Source: Rhabdophis nuchalis
Taxonomy: Eukaryota; Chordata; Lepidosauria; Squamata; Natricidae
Length of the DNA stretch: 64,000 bases
NCBI GenBank assembly: GCA_039707465.1
Contig: CM077647.1
Span: forward strand, 175,580,663 to 175,644,662
Direction of reading: 5' to 3'
The stretch's first letter is position 1, and each line of letters starts with the position of its first letter. Both the position numbers and the translations under genes were made by a program. The notes under the pieces are model-generated. The model saw only the letters and a list, made by a program, of their open reading frames with translations, did not search any database and was not told the origin of the DNA. Shown in pieces: positions 1 through 11,930 of this stretch.

Positions 1-35
1 GAAAATCCTGCTATAAAACCTTATGACTTACCAAA
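1..35 (+). CDS. V2R gene A exon 1 (3' end)
   Basis: The last 35 bases match the 3' end of exon 1 of genes C and D (ENP..KPYD..P) and are followed by the donor gtaag at 36. The junction splits a codon (phase 2) that is completed by exon 2. Confidence 0.85.
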
Positions 36-3000
36 GTAAGTGTGTGTGTTTCTTTTTTCAAATCTTAATAAGTTCCCCCTAAATTGCTTATATGAGTAAA
101 ATGTTTTCAACAGAAATGTAGGTATTATGTGTAACCTATGTGTCAGGGTTCCAAATAGCATCTGAAAGTAAATCAGAGTCCAAGGCAAAATATTGCTCAA
201 AGTTCCAATTTATTAAGAGAGCCACGTTGGCACATCCGGTAAAACCTGAATCTGAAAGCTTCCTAGTTTTCCCCACCTAGTTGAAAGATCAAGATCTTGC
301 CCCCACAAGTCCATCAAATGGTCCAATCTTCCAGTGCCATGCTGGCAGTTCCACCCAACCAGTTCCAGTCAGGTGTAGAAGTGCAAAGACAAAGGATGAC
401 CTTGGCTTTCTAGAAAGAATTTTGTTATGTCTACATATCATCTAACACCATACAATCTCCCCTCCCATTTTCCCACAATAGAAAATGCATATTAGAATAA
501 TAGAAAGTGTGACAGGCCAAAGATCCAAAAGAAAGATAGCTGTAGGCCTGACACTATGTAAAAAGCTGTGGTGGTGCAGCAGTTAGAATGAAGACTATAA
601 ATGAATGCTTTCTCCAGGAGTTCAATCCTGAGGGGCTCAAGGTTGTTTCAGCCTTTGATTCTTCCAAGGTTAGTAAAATGAGAAGCCAGATTGCTGGAGG
701 CAATATGTAAGCCACTTAGAGATGGCAGTATAAGTCAAGCAGTACATTTGCTATTGCTGTTGCTGTATCTAATCATCCCGGTCTATTTTAAGTAATGGGA
801 AATAAAACCATTTTCTTTACTTTATGTCAAAGTGTTTGGCATATAATATATGAGACTTTAGTGCAAAAGAATCTTTTGAAGAACATTTAGTGAGTTTTAG
901 GTAATTTTTTTAAAAAAATCTTCATTTTCACTATTAACAAAACATGCATATAATAAACGACATAATTTTGGTGAATTGTGAAACAAGTTAGAAAAAATGG
1001 GTGAGAGAATAAATTTGCAGATGACACCAAACTGGCAGGAATAGCCAACACGCCAGGAGATAGGCTTAAGATACAGAAGGATCTCGACAGACTTGAAAAT
1101 TGGGCACTATCTAACACAATGAAATTCAATGGTGAAAAAAGTAAGATTCTACATTTAGGCAAGAAAAACAATATGCACAGGTACAGTATAGGTGGTATCT
1201 TGCCCAATAGTAGTAACTGCGAGAGGGATCTTGGAATCCTAGTGGACAATGATTTAAATAGGAGCCAGCAGAGTGCAGCAGCTGCCAAAAAAGGCAACAC
1301 AGTTCGAGGCTACATATACAGAGGGATAGAATCAAGATCACGAGAAGTGTTAATATCACTTTATAATGCCTTGGTAAGGCTATACTTGCAATACGGCATT
1401 CAGTTTTGGTCACCACGATGTAGAAAAGATGTGGAGACTCTAGAAAGAGTGCAGAGAAGAGCAACAAAGTTGATTAGGGGACTGTAGACTAAAACATATG
1501 AAGAATGGTTGTAGGAACTGGGTATGTCTACTTTAATGAAAAGAAGGACTAGGGGAGAGATGATTGCAGTGTTCCAATATCTCAGGGGTTGTCACAAAGA
1601 AGAGGGAGTAAAGCTATTCTCCAAGGCACCTGAGGGTAGAACAAGAAGGAATGGGTGGACTAATCAAGGAGAGAAGCAACTTAGAACTGAGGAGAAATTT
1701 CCTGACAGTTAGAACAATTAATCAGTGGAACAGCTTACCTTTAGAAGTTGTAAATGCTCCAACACTGGAAGTCTTTAAGAAGATGTTGGATAACCATTTG
1801 TCTGAAATAGCATAGGGTTTCCTGACTAGAAGACATCCAAGGTCCCTTCCAAGTTTGCTATTGTATTGTATTGTATTAAATGTGTACCATGAGAAAAGCA
1901 CTGGGTTGTTTTTTTTTGTTTCTAGTAGGAGATATTTGTTGCAAACCATGGAAATATTGTATATAAAAAACAGAATTGATCTTTGTACAAATTATTGAGC
2001 CTTTTGGAAACCCTATTATCTTCCTACTTCTGTCAGTGAAAAGTTTGTTATTAACATAGATATAATAGCAATAGTGCTTATATTTATATGCTGCTTTACA
2101 GTGCTTTACAGCCCTCTCTAACCAGTTTTACAGAGTCAGCATATTGCCCCCAACAATTTGCATCCTCCTTTTACCAACCTCAGAAAGATGGAAGGCTGAG
2201 TCAACCTTCAGCCTGGTGAGATTTGGACTGCAGGCAGCCTGCAAGCTGCAGAAGTAGCCTGCAGTACTGCACTCTAACCATTTCGCCACTGTGGCTCATA
2301 ATGCCATTTTATGCGAACTCTCAGTTTTCTTTCTTAACTGGCGTATTTAAATTCTTTGCAGTATCATCACCAAATTTCATCAACACGTCCTCACCTTGGC
2401 CTTTGCTGTGAAGGAGATCAATGAGGACTCCCAGATCTTACCTAACATCACTCTCGGGTTCCACATCTATGACAGTTATTACCATCCAAGGATGACCTAT
2501 CGCACCACTCTGGACCTGCTTTTCAAATCCCAGGAATTTGTCCCTAATTACAGATGTGATAACCAGAAGAAACTCATGGCTATCATTGGAGGATTGAGTT
2601 TTGATACATCATTTTATATAGCAGAAATTACAGGTTTCTTCAAGATTCCACAAGTAAGTTCTGATAGAAGTTGAAAAGAAAATTGTTAATCTTATGGATG
2701 TTGTGGAACAATTAATATGAATCAAAAATTAGGTTTAGGTTTATGTTAAGATGTTCTGCATGGCTTGAGGTCTAATACTTAGCTGTTTTTTTCTGGAACT
2801 ACAATGCCAGTTACATGAAGTAAGTGTCGGAGGACATTTCAATAGCTGAGGGAAGACTTGAATATGTACTCCATATTTCGTGGAATACTTCAGATACATA
2901 AAAGGTAAAGATAATGGTTCCCCTCGCACATATGTACTAGTTGTTCTCAACTCTAGGGGGTTGTACCCATCTCCATTTCAAAGCCAAAGAGCCAGGGCTG

Positions 3001-6000
3001 TCTGAAGATGTCTCCATGGTCATGTGGCTAAACACTGACGACTCACAGAGCGCTGTTACCTTCCCACCAAAGGTGGTCCCTATTTTTCTACTTGCATTTT
3101 TACATGCTTTCGAACTGCTAGATTGGCAGAAGCTGTAACAATTAACAGAAGCTCACGCTGTTATGCAAAGCTAGGGATTCGAACTGCCAAACTACCAACC
3201 TTTCTGATGGACAAGCTCAGTGTCTTAGCCACTCAGCCCCCATGTCCCTCATCAGATACATATAGCAGTTTAGTTTCTTGAAACAATTGATCTATTACAT
3301 GTATCTGAAGTAATTCCAATAAATTCCTTTTTATATTCATAATTTGAAGAAATCCAGGGAAAAAATGTTTCTTGGATATACAGTATTTTATATAAAAATT
3401 AGAAAGGACAATCGGATTTGATCTAACAACCCAAGTGAATTCTACTCCACTTTCTTGCAGCTGACCTATGGTTCATTAGCCCAAGATGCAATGCAGACCA
3501 GTAAGCTCTCTTCACTTTATTTCATGGTCCCCAAAGAGGACCATCAATACATTGGGATTATCCAACTGCTTCGCCATTTCAGGTGGACTTGGATTGGGAT
3601 TTTTGTTGTCGATAACAACAATGGAGAAAATTTCTTACGGAAAATGCAGCCCTTGCTTTCTGAGAATGGAATCTGCTCATCGTTCATAGAAAGGCTGTCA
3701 GAACCAACATACTTGGATGACTATTTGGATCTTGATCACACTGCCTCACATGTTTCCATTCATTTGATGAACACCAAAGCCAATGCGTTTCTGGTCTATG
3801 GAGAATCATTGGCCATCATGTGGCTGAGAATTGTTATGTTTCTGGTAGATCCTGAAAGCAAGGACACAGCCTTATTAAGAAAGGTGTGGATCATGACTGC
3901 GCAGATGGATTTTGTATTATCAGGCATTCAAGTCATGTGGGATCTCCAGATGTTCAATGGGGCTGTTTCGTTCGCCGTTCATTCAACAGCAGTTGCAGGT
4001 TTCAAGGAATTTCTTCAGACCATCAATCCTCTTTCAGTCTCCAGAGATGGGTTTCTGCAGGATGTTTGGGAACAATCCTTTGATTGTTCATTTCCAAAAC
4101 CAGAATTACAAGAAGTGCATAGTAAGCAGTGCACTGCACAGAAGAAGCTGAAGGAACTTCCTGCACCTCTGTTTGAAATGGAAATGACTGGCCAAAGCTA
4201 CAATGTCTACAATGCTGTTTATGCTGTGGCTCATGCTTTGCAGGCTCTATACATGTTGAGGTTCAATAGGAGAAAAACCATGATGGGTAAAAAACCTGAT
4301 CTTAAGGAGCTGCATCCTTGGCAGGTATTCCCTTTACATTTGATACCTGTTTTATTTTAATGAACAGAATCACTGTTCGGAACCATTCTGGAAAGTCTTA
4401 ACATTTTCTGCATGGGCAGAAAACTACTACATGGGGGAAAAATAGATGTCAGGTGTAGTTATGTAGGAAATCATCAATGGTTGCCTAATAAAGAATGATT
4501 AAAACAAGTCGTTTAAATTACTATCCATTGTCCCCTACAAAAATAATCCATTTTCCAAGATACTTTATGTGGCTCATGAACTTTTCAGGTTTCATGAGGT
4601 GAGGTTTCTGCCTCTATCAGAATCTTAGAGGAATGAGATGAAAGGTGGCCCTTTTTAAATGTGGTATCCTTATTATGAAACAACCCTATGTTTTCAATAA
4701 GAGGACTGTGAAAATATTTACAGACCCCTCACATCCTGGACATAAATTGTTTCAACTCCTACCCTCTGCACACCAGAACAATTTGACCCAAGGAAAGTTT
4801 TTTCCTGAATTCCATCACTCTGCTAAACAAATAATTCCCTCAACACTGTCAAACTATTTACCAAATCTGCATTACTATTACTATTAATCTTCTCATTGTG
4901 CCTATCACCCATCTCCTTCCATTTATGACTGCATGACTGCAACTTTGTTGTTTGCGTCCTTACGATTTATATTTATTTTTTCTTAGTATGATTTGATTGC
5001 TTATTTGTACCCTATGACGATCATTGTTGTACCTTATGATTTGTGACAAATGTATCTTTTCTTTTATGTACACTGAGAGCATATGCATCAAAGACAAATT
5101 TCTTGTGTCTCCAGTCACAATTGGCCAATAAAGAATTCTATTCTATTCTATTCTATTCTATTCTATTCTATTCTCCACCTCTCATCTACCTATGTAAGAA
5201 TGCTTGACTCTCAAGTCTAAAATCTGGTTAAAGGGAATTAGTCAGACCTCAGACTGTAAAATAGCTTTGTACCAATCAGGAATGATTAAATATGATCTGG
5301 GTTTAGTTAACTGTAGCGGGCCTAATTTTATAATGTAAGGCATTTGTATATTTTCCTTCTACTTTGCTTGATGGAGATTTTCTATTTTTCTGTAAATTAA
5401 AAATAAGGTGGAAATGTACTCCCTCTCTCTTTCATTCCCTTTCAAGTAGCTCCATCCATTTCTTCAAGGCATTTCTTTTAACAATTCAGCCGGGGAGAGA
5501 GTGTTTCTGAATGAGAAAGGGGAAGCAACAGGTGGCTTCGACATCATCAACTTGATCACTTTTCCAAACAGATCCTTTCAGAGAGTTAGAGTGGGAAAGC
5601 TGGATCTCCAGGCTCCAAAAGGGAAAGAATTATTCATGGATGAAGGTTTGATAGTCTGGCACCCAGGTTTTAACCAGGTATAAATGGAGTCATTGATGCA
5701 ACCATGCTGGCATCCATTAGGATCCCATTTTTTAAAATTTAATTTTGTTTATTTCATTAAGCGTTTATTAAATAACTTATATAAGCATAAACGTGAATTT
5801 GAATACATGAAATGGATACGAAAAGAAAGGAACATCAGGACAGGTATAGTAGGAACATTGGTGAGTTTATGCACACTCCTTACAGACCTCTTTGGAATGG
5901 GCTGAGGTTGGCAGTAGACAGTCTTAGGTTAAAGTTTTGGGGATTTGGTGAAGAAACCACAGAGTCAGGTTGTGCATTCCAGGCATTGACCAATCTGTTG

Positions 6001-8253
6001 CCGAAGTCATATTTTCTGCAATCGAGTTTGGAGTGTTTTACCTTACGTTTGTACCTATTGTGTGCTCGTGTATTGTTATGGTGGAATTTGAAGTATTGAC
6101 AATTTTATATTTTATGTACTATGCTTAGGTCAGACTGAATATGGCATAGTTCTAAATTGTCTAAGCCCACAATTGCAAGTCTGGTGGCATAAGATATTCT
6201 GTTACAAACAGAGGAGTGGAGGACTCTTCTTGTGAAATATGTCTAGACTTGTTTGATTGTATTAATGTCTGATATGCAGTGCAGATTTCCAGACAGACGA
6301 GCTATATTTGAGAATATTGAGCATAGTCATTTTAGAAATCTAATTTCTGTTTCTTAACATGAAAAATGACATATTCTTTTCAAATGATGTTAATTATTAA
6401 GCCTTGATGAAATGGAAAAAAATAATTTTATAGTAAAAAAAGCCATGTTGCCATATTTGGACTGCATTACCATTTGAAGGTTGTGAAGGTTGGACCAAAA
6501 GAAAGGCTGAACGCCAAAGAATTGAGACCTTTGAAATATGGTGCTGGAGAAGACTCCTGCGAGTCCCTTGGACTGCAAGGCAATCCAAATGGTCAGTCCT
6601 AGAGGAGATCAACCCTGACTGCTTTTTAGAAGGCCAGATCCTGAAGATGAAACTCAAATACTTTGGCCACCTAATGAGAAGGAAGAACTCACTGGAGAGG
6701 AGACTAATGGTAGATATGATTGAGGGCAACAGAAGAAGGGGACGATGGAGAAGGTGGATGGATGGAGCTTAAGTGGACTCCAGAGGATGGTAGAGGACAG
6801 GAAGGCCTGGAACACTGATGTCCATGGGGGTCACAATGGGTTGGACATGACTTCACAACTTACAACAATAACAACAACCATTTGAAATCACAAGAGTGCT
6901 CATTTTCCCATAAATTTTCATCATGTGTAATTGTTTACTTACCCTGAATTTCAACAGGATCTTGTGCACATCATTGTAATTTCTACTTTCATTTGGGAAT
7001 CCAAAAATAGTTTCACTCCATAAAAGAGAAAAATCGGAATTTGTTTTAAAAATAAAACGTTTCAAAACATTTTTTTATGCTTATCACCAGGTTCTTCCAC
7101 TTTCTCGATGCAATGACCCCTGTTTCCCTGGATTCTGGAAGAAAGGGATTGAAGGGGATCAGTTCTGCTGCTATGACTGTGTTCCATGCCCAGAAGGGAA
7201 GATTTCAAATCAAAATGGTAAGGTAGGAATTCTACCAAAATTCATTAGAATTAAGGGAAATTAAATACACTACTTTAGGATGCATAAAATCAGTAGCGAT
7301 TTGTTTCAGTAATTTGGAAGGCCTAGATGACAAATTCCTTGATTTTCTTTCCAGATATGGATGACTGTTTTAAATGTTCAGGAGATCATTATGCAAATAA
7401 AGAAAAGAATGGATGTATTCTGAAATCAGTGGTATTTCTAACCTGTGAAGAAACCCTAGGAATTGGTTTAGCCTCAGGAGCTTTTTGTTTCTTCTTCTTG
7501 ACATCTGGGGTTCTTGGAATGTTTATTAAGCGCAGGGATACTCCCATTGTCAAAGCCAACAATAGGTCTCTGACCTACACCCTCCTTGTTTCTCTTCTGC
7601 TCTGTTTTCTCTCCTCTTTGTTGTTCCTCAGCCAACCTGGAAAAGTAATCTGCCTCCTTCGACAATCAACTTTTGGCATCAGCTTCTCAGTGGCCATTTC
7701 TAGTTTACTGGCCAAAACCATCACTGTGGTTGTGGCTTTCATAGCCACTAAACCAGGATCTCAGATGAGGAAATGGGTGGGGAAAAGATTTGCTTTTTCT
7801 ATTGTCTTTTCCTGCTCCCTCTTCCAAGTATGGATTTGTATAATTTGGTTGTCAACATCTCCCCCATTCCCTGAGTTGGACATGAAATCAGAGCTCAAAC
7901 AAATGATTTTACAATGCAATGAGGGGTCAGCTTCCTTCTTCTACTGTGTCTTGGGCTACATGGGTATCTTGGCCATTGCCAGCTTTATTGTGGCTTTCCT
8001 TGCCCGTAAATTACCTGGCAGCTTTAACGAAGCCAAGTTCATCACCTTCAGCATGTTGGCCTTTTGCAGTGTGTGGATCTCCTTCTTTCCAGCCTATCTG
8101 AGCACAAAAGGAAAAGCCATGGTAGCTGTGGAGGTCTTCTCCATCTTGGCCTCCAGCTGTGCCTTACTGGGATGCATATTCCTGCCAAAATGCTACATCA
8201 TTGTTTTGCGGCCTGACCTCAACCACCGGGAGCAACTCACAAAGAGAAATTAG
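1..8253 (+). CDS. V2R gene A, vomeronasal type-2 receptor (5' end outside window)
   Basis: Class C GPCR expected in basal vomeronasal sensory neurons, detecting pheromone or prey-borne peptides at the plasma membrane. Coding exons: 1-35 (tail of exon 1), 2362-2653, 3461-4324, 5450-5677, 7091-7217, 7355-8253. Each has AG/GT borders, and the phases join without a stop. Exons 2-4 encode the Venus-flytrap ligand domain ([33 protein letters not shown]). Exon 5 and the start of exon 6 give the nine-cysteine domain ([19 protein letters not shown]). Exon 6 encodes seven helices with the class C signatures [18 protein letters not shown] and [10 protein letters not shown]. Introns carry SINE, CR1, Bov-B and other LINE debris but the exons are clean. 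Lengths equal those of gene C, so the full protein should be 869 aa. Family is certain; the exact orthologue is not recognisable. Pseudogenisation in the unseen part of exon 1 cannot be excluded. Confidence 0.93.
141..553. mobile_element. Probable solo LTR in intron 1 of gene A
   Basis: The 413-bp block begins TGTCAGGG and ends GGCCTGACA, so its ends are short inverted repeats of the TG...CA type. It is flanked by a perfect 5-bp direct repeat, CTATG (136-140 and 554-558). No internal retroviral coding sequence is present. This is the structure of a solo LTR left by LTR-LTR recombination. Family unknown; its body is unlike the 380-bp Gypsy LTR elsewhere in the window. Confidence 0.7.
562..772 (+). 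mobile_element. tRNA-derived squamate SINE (Sauria-SINE type)
   Basis: The block has a degenerate tRNA-like head (gtggtgcagcagttagaa, B-box-like gagttcaatcctg). It continues with the shared body (cctttgattcttccaaggt, gtaaaatgag, cagtataagtc) also seen at 20451 and 47052. Intronic in gene A. Confidence 0.65.
1003..1885 (+). mobile_element. CR1-clade LINE 3' fragment
   Basis: The + frame translates to the end of a CR1 reverse transcriptase: [10 protein letters not shown] (the [FY]ADD motif at about 1009), then [24 protein letters not shown] and [15 protein letters not shown]. In-frame stops occur at 1485 and beyond. It ends in a short (TATTG)n tail at about 1857-1878. A 5'-truncated, decayed copy in intron 1 of gene A. 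Confidence 0.82.
2066..2302 (-). mobile_element. tRNA-derived squamate SINE, antisense
   Basis: On the minus strand this reads gagccacagtggcgaaatgg, then a tRNA-like head with TTAGAGTGCAGTACTGCAGG and the same body as the copy at 20451. It ends just upstream of exon 2 of gene A. Confidence 0.7.
2362..2653 (+). CDS. V2R gene A exon 2
   Basis: A 292-bp exon between the acceptor ttctttgcag and donor gtaag. It encodes [20 protein letters not shown] through FFKIPQ, the N-terminal lobe of the ligand domain. Reading is open from the split first codon. Confidence 0.92.
2938..3243 (-). mobile_element. Second tRNA-derived SINE family, antisense, in intron 2 of gene A
   Basis: The minus strand starts GGGCTGAGTGGCTAAGACAC (A-box region) with a B-box-like GGCAGTTCGAATCCC, then a 200-bp body. 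This is a tRNA-like head distinct from the other SINEs here. It is not a tRNA gene, because there is no cloverleaf after the B box. Confidence 0.65.
3461..4324 (+). CDS. V2R gene A exon 3
   Basis: An 864-bp exon (288 codons, phase 0 at both ends) between tttcttgcag and gtattc. It encodes the core of the Venus-flytrap domain, from LTYGSLAQ to HPWQ, and is uninterrupted. Confidence 0.94.
4690..5172 (+). mobile_element. LINE 3' end with (TTCTA)n tail, intron 3 of gene A
   Basis: The block matches, in the opposite orientation, the 3' part of the LINE at 14546-15640 (shared [17 protein letters not shown] reading and the 3' UTR containing CCAATAAAGAATTC). The tail is a run of TTCTA units at 5130-5172. 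CR1 superfamily, clade uncertain (Rex1- or L3/Snake1-like). Confidence 0.65.
5450..5677 (+). CDS. V2R gene A exon 4
   Basis: A 228-bp exon after ttcaagtag, ending AACCAG|gtat. It encodes [16 protein letters not shown] through FNQ, the C-terminal end of the ligand domain ([17 protein letters not shown]). Open, phase 0. Confidence 0.92.
5730..6110 (-). mobile_element. Degenerate LINE-like remnant in intron 4 of gene A
   Basis: The minus strand reads fragments such as [15 protein letters not shown], similar to the conserved tail of CR1-superfamily reverse transcriptase proteins (WN-LP-VV). No open frame and no clean ends are visible. Confidence 0.35.
6470..6885 (+). mobile_element. Bov-B (RTE) LINE 3' fragment
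   Basis: The + frame reads [20 protein letters not shown] and then [18 protein letters not shown], the diagnostic C-terminal end of Bov-B ORF2. The 3' UTR (gtcacaatgggttggacatg) ends in an (ACAATA)-like tail. Abundant Bov-B supports a squamate, probably snake, host. Confidence 0.85.
7091..7217 (+). CDS. V2R gene A exon 5 (cysteine-rich)
   Basis: A 127-bp exon encoding [16 protein letters not shown] through GKISNQN, with six of the nine cysteines of the NCD3G linker that couples ligand binding to the helices. Donor gtaagg. Confidence 0.92.
7355..8253 (+). CDS. V2R gene A exon 6 (7TM)
   Basis: An 899-bp terminal exon after ccttcaga-type acceptor sequence (ttccag), encoding the last three NCD3G cysteines and seven transmembrane helices, ending in HREQLTKRN and tag at 8251-8253. 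Nearly the same protein as in genes C and D. No lesions. Confidence 0.95.
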
Positions 8254-9320
8254 TACATCATGTAATATTTCTGCCTAGAAGAAATTGCTGAAAAATAAAT
8301 AGAAAGGCTGTTTGCTCTACACAGGATATATACAGTATATAAAACTTGTTTTTTACTTTTGTTAAACAACCATTTATGTTGGATATGTTTGATTATTCAG
8401 ATTTATTGTGATTGCACATTTCCAAAAGAAGTGCTCATGTTCATCTCTCTTCACCCTTTTCCAATATTTTTTAACTTAAGCTTTTCTCCCATTCAACTCT
8501 CTCATTACTTTCTTAGTTCCTATTAGGATATTTGAGATATTGATGCAATCGATGTCCAATGTCTGCAGAGACATTTTTATGGTTTTTCTACTTTCAATTC
8601 ATAAAGCACTAAATAAATTTGGAAAAATTTACCCAGAAGCAAGTTATCAGCCAATGAAACTTCTGCAGGAATGGCACACCTGGATCTGAACAAAACCACA
8701 GAGGTGGCTGCATTTTGAACCAATTGGATTTTCCAGATACTTTTCAAAAGCAGCCCTATGGATAGGGCTGATTTATTAGTGGTGTAGTGTCTATACGATT
8801 TAAAACTTCTCAGTTGAATCATCAGGAGAAAATGAACAATAAAAAGAGCTATATTTAACTTTTGCAAAAGACCCCTCCCTTTGTTCATTTAGAGCCACAG
8901 AGGAGAGCAAGAAATGCTGTTATGCTCCGCTGGCAATTTCTACAAAGGATTGAGGAAAAATGGATAAAAATAAAATCTGGCAGCATTACAGGCTGGAATA
9001 TTAAAAAAAGAAAAGAAACCGAAGGCTTGATTTTGGATGGTTAAAAGCAAGCAAGTTATTTGAATGAATACAGTCAAGGCCAAAATTGAAACAAACTATC
9101 AAATGATTCAAAGTATAGATAGTACAAAGAAGCAGAAGCAACAGTAGATCATATCTTCAGCCCATGCAAGAAGATTGCAGAAATTGATTATAAATAACAT
9201 AACACAGTTGCCATAATGATTCACTGGAACATCTGTCAAAATGATCATGTGGCAAAAATAAAAGAATTGCTGCAAGCATATAGTTGAAAAAGTAATTAAA
9301 ACGAGCAGGTTAAAATATAG
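8254..9320. other. Intergenic region A-B with LINE relic
   Basis: About 700 bp of 3' flank without recognisable features. From about 8960 to 9290 the + strand gives a broken reading (IKKRKETEGLI, then TVDHIFSPCKKIAEIDYK, then IHWNICQND) that resembles the C-terminal region of R4/Dong-like LINE proteins. Several stops interrupt it. Confidence 0.4.
8294..8299 (+). promoter_or_regulatory. Candidate polyadenylation signal of gene A
   Basis: AATAAA lies about 40 bp after the stop codon of gene A. Position and motif fit a proximal poly(A) signal, but no transcript evidence is available. Genes B and C lack it at this position. Confidence 0.35.
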
Positions 9321-9407
9321 AAGAAACTCATTGCTATTATTGGGGGATTGGATTTTGTCACATCATCTTATGTAGCTGAAATTATAGGATTCTTCAAGAT
9401 TCCACAA
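9321..9407 (+). pseudogene. V2R pseudogene B, exon 2 remnant
   Basis: Only the last ~87 bp of exon 2 survive ([16 protein letters not shown] reading to FFKIPQ), followed by the donor gtaag. Upstream sequence is unrelated LINE debris, so the 5' part of the gene was deleted. Confidence 0.85.
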
Positions 9408-9540
9408 GTAAGTTCTGAAGGGGTTGGAAGAAAATGCTATTGTTGTTATGGAATAATTAATGGGCATCAAAATTTAGGCTCAGGGCTCTGAATATCATAG
9501 CTGAGGGAAGATTTGAATGGCTTCTATTAAAACAATTGAT

Positions 9541-10003
9541 CTATTTATTTTTTTATTTTTTTAATTAAATTTATACCCCGCCCTTCTCCTAAAAAAGGAC
9601 CCAGGGCGGCGCAGAGGCATCATTAAAATCATACAAAAATACAAAAATACAAAATTGTTAAAAGCTAATTAAATATTCCCTGTGCTAAAAATAATAAAAC
9701 TCTAAAATTTAAAAATTATCCCTATAAAATTATCCCTATAAAGTCAGAATGGGGGATTATGCTAGGCCGGCTTGATGAAATAAATGAGTTTTAAGACGTT
9801 GGCGGAAAAGGCGGAGGTCCACGATGGTGCGTAGATCGGGGGGTAGGTCGTTCCAGAGGGCAGGGCCCACCACAGAGAAGGCTCTTCCCCTGGGCACCGC
9901 CAACCAGCATTGCCCGGCCGACGGTACCCTGAGAAGGCCCTCTCTGTGGGAGCGGATCAGTCGAAGAGATGTATGGGGCAGGAGGCAGTTATCTAGTACA
10001 TAA
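9541..10003 (-). mobile_element. L2-like LINE 3' fragment
   Basis: The minus frame encodes the C terminus ([21 protein letters not shown], then [19 protein letters not shown]), followed by a 3' UTR with a poly(A)-rich end at 9541-9570. 5'-truncated, lying in intron 2 of pseudogene B. Confidence 0.85.
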
Positions 10004-10140
10004 GTTTGAAATAGTTCCAAGACATTTGTTGCTATACTCTTTAAAGAATGCTAGGGGGAAATGTTGCTTGGATATATTTTATATAGGAAAATTACGTTTT
10101 ATTGAAGAACTCAATAGAATACTACTGGCCTTTCTTTTAG

Positions 10141-11004
10141 CTGACCTATGGCTCATTAGCCCAGGAGGAAATTCAGACCAGTAAATTCTCTTCACTTTAT
10201 TTCATGGTCCCCAAAGAGGACCATCAGTACATTGGGATCGTTCAACTGCTTTGTCATTTCAGGTGGACGTGAATTGGGATATTTTCTGTGGATAACAGTA
10301 ATGGAGAACATTTCTTACAGAAAATGCAGCCCTTGCTTTCCCAGAATGGAATCTGCTCAGCTTTTATTGAAAGACTTGCACAGTTAACCCACTTGGAAAG
10401 ATTCCCAGAAATGTATCATACAATCTCCATTACTTCCATTATTTTGTTGTGCAACAAATCCAATGCATTTCTCGTCTACGGAGAATCCTGGACAGTTATA
10501 TGACTAAGATTTGTCACATTTCTGGTCGATCCTGAGAGCAAGGAAATTGCATTATTAAGGAAGGTGTAGATCATGACGGCACAGATTGATTTTGTACTCT
10601 CAGGCATTCAAATCACATGGGACCTGAAGATGTACAATGGGGCTCTTTCCTTCACTGTTCACTCAACCGCAGTTGCAGGTTTCAAGGAATTTCTTCAGAC
10701 CATCAATCCTCTTTCAGACCACATAGATGGGTTTCGGCAGAATGTTTGGGAACAGTCATTTGATTGTTCATTTCCAAAGCCAGAGTTACAAGAAACACAC
10801 AGTAGGAAATGCACTGAGGAGATGAAGCTGGAGGATCTTCCTGCACCTGTATTTGAAATGGAAATGACTGGCCAAAGCTACAGTGTCTACAATGCTGTTT
10901 ATGCTGTGGCTCATGCTTTGCAGGCTCTATACATGTTGAGGTCCAATAGGAGGAAAAATCTGATGGGTAAAATACTTGCTCTTCCAAATCTGCAACCTTG
11001 GCAG
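10141..11004 (+). pseudogene. V2R pseudogene B, exon 3
   Basis: The 864-bp exon between ttcttttag and gtactc has no indels but three nonsense codons (10270-10272, 10501-10503, 10567-10569). The rest still reads as the flytrap domain ([20 protein letters not shown]). Confidence 0.93.
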
Positions 11005-11075
11005 GTACTCCCTTTGCATTAGACATCGATTTTTATTTCAATGAACAGCTTGATGCAGAATTGTCTTTTGAACAT

Positions 11076-11930
11076 TGTTTAATTTAATTTCATTTAATTT
11101 AATTATTAGACTTATAAACTGCCCCCTCTCCCCATACATACAATATATACAAAGCTAAAAACGAATTAAATTAACCTGTACTAAAATTTAAGGACATTAA
11201 AATAGAAACCCTCCTAAGCTAAAATTCCCTAAATCTAAAATCCATATACGTATTTGACAGATGTTATGTTATGAGAGTCAATACTGTTTATGCAAGACCA
11301 GCTTGTTGAAATAAATATGTTTTAAATGAGCGGCGGAAGAGGGGAAGGTCCGTGATAGTGTGAAGTTCGGGGGGTAGGTCGTTCCAGAGGGCCGGCCCAG
11401 CCACAGAGAAGGCCCTACCCCTGGGCACCGCTAGCCGGCATTGCCCGGCGGTTGGTACCCTCAGTAGGCCCACTCTGTGGGAGCGTATTGGACGTAGGGA
11501 GGTATGTGGCAGAAGACGGTCCCGTAAGTAGCTAGGCCCCGAGCCATGAAGCGATTTGAAGATGGTAACAAGCACCTTGAAGTGCACCCGGAAGGCCACC
11601 GGTAGCCAGTGCAGCTCGCGCAGGAGTGGTGTTACGTGGGAGTAGCGAGAAGCTCCCAGAATCCCCCACGCGGCCGCATTCTGAACCAACTGGAGCCTCT
11701 GGGTGCACCTCAAGGGGAGCCCCATGTAGAGAGCATTGCAATAGTCTAGGCGAGACGTCACGAGTGCCTGAGTGACAGTGCGGAGGGCGTCTCGGTCCAG
11801 AAAGGGACGCAGCTGGCGTACCAGGCGAACCTGGTAGAATGCGCCCCTGGTCACGGCCGTTACATGATCGTCTAGGGACAGCCGGGAATCCAGGAGGACG
11901 CCCAAGTTGCGAACCCTTTCCGCGTTGAAG
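11076..11930 (-). mobile_element. L2-like LINE fragment
   Basis: The minus frame 11288-11905 encodes the reverse transcriptase C-terminal part (LGVLLDSRLSLDDHVTAV to FQQAGLA) without a stop. A 3' UTR and A-rich end lie at 11076-11287. 5'-truncated, in intron 3 of pseudogene B. Confidence 0.88.

Noticed and set aside
562..772. tRNA-like A and B boxes (also at 2066-2302, 2938-3243, 20451 and 47052)
   Set aside because: The heads are followed by SINE bodies and recur as dispersed repeats; no complete tRNA cloverleaf.
8254..9320. Search for exon 1 of pseudogene B upstream of its exon 2 remnant
   Set aside because: No signal-peptide exon resembling 24564-24763 was found; the exon appears deleted.
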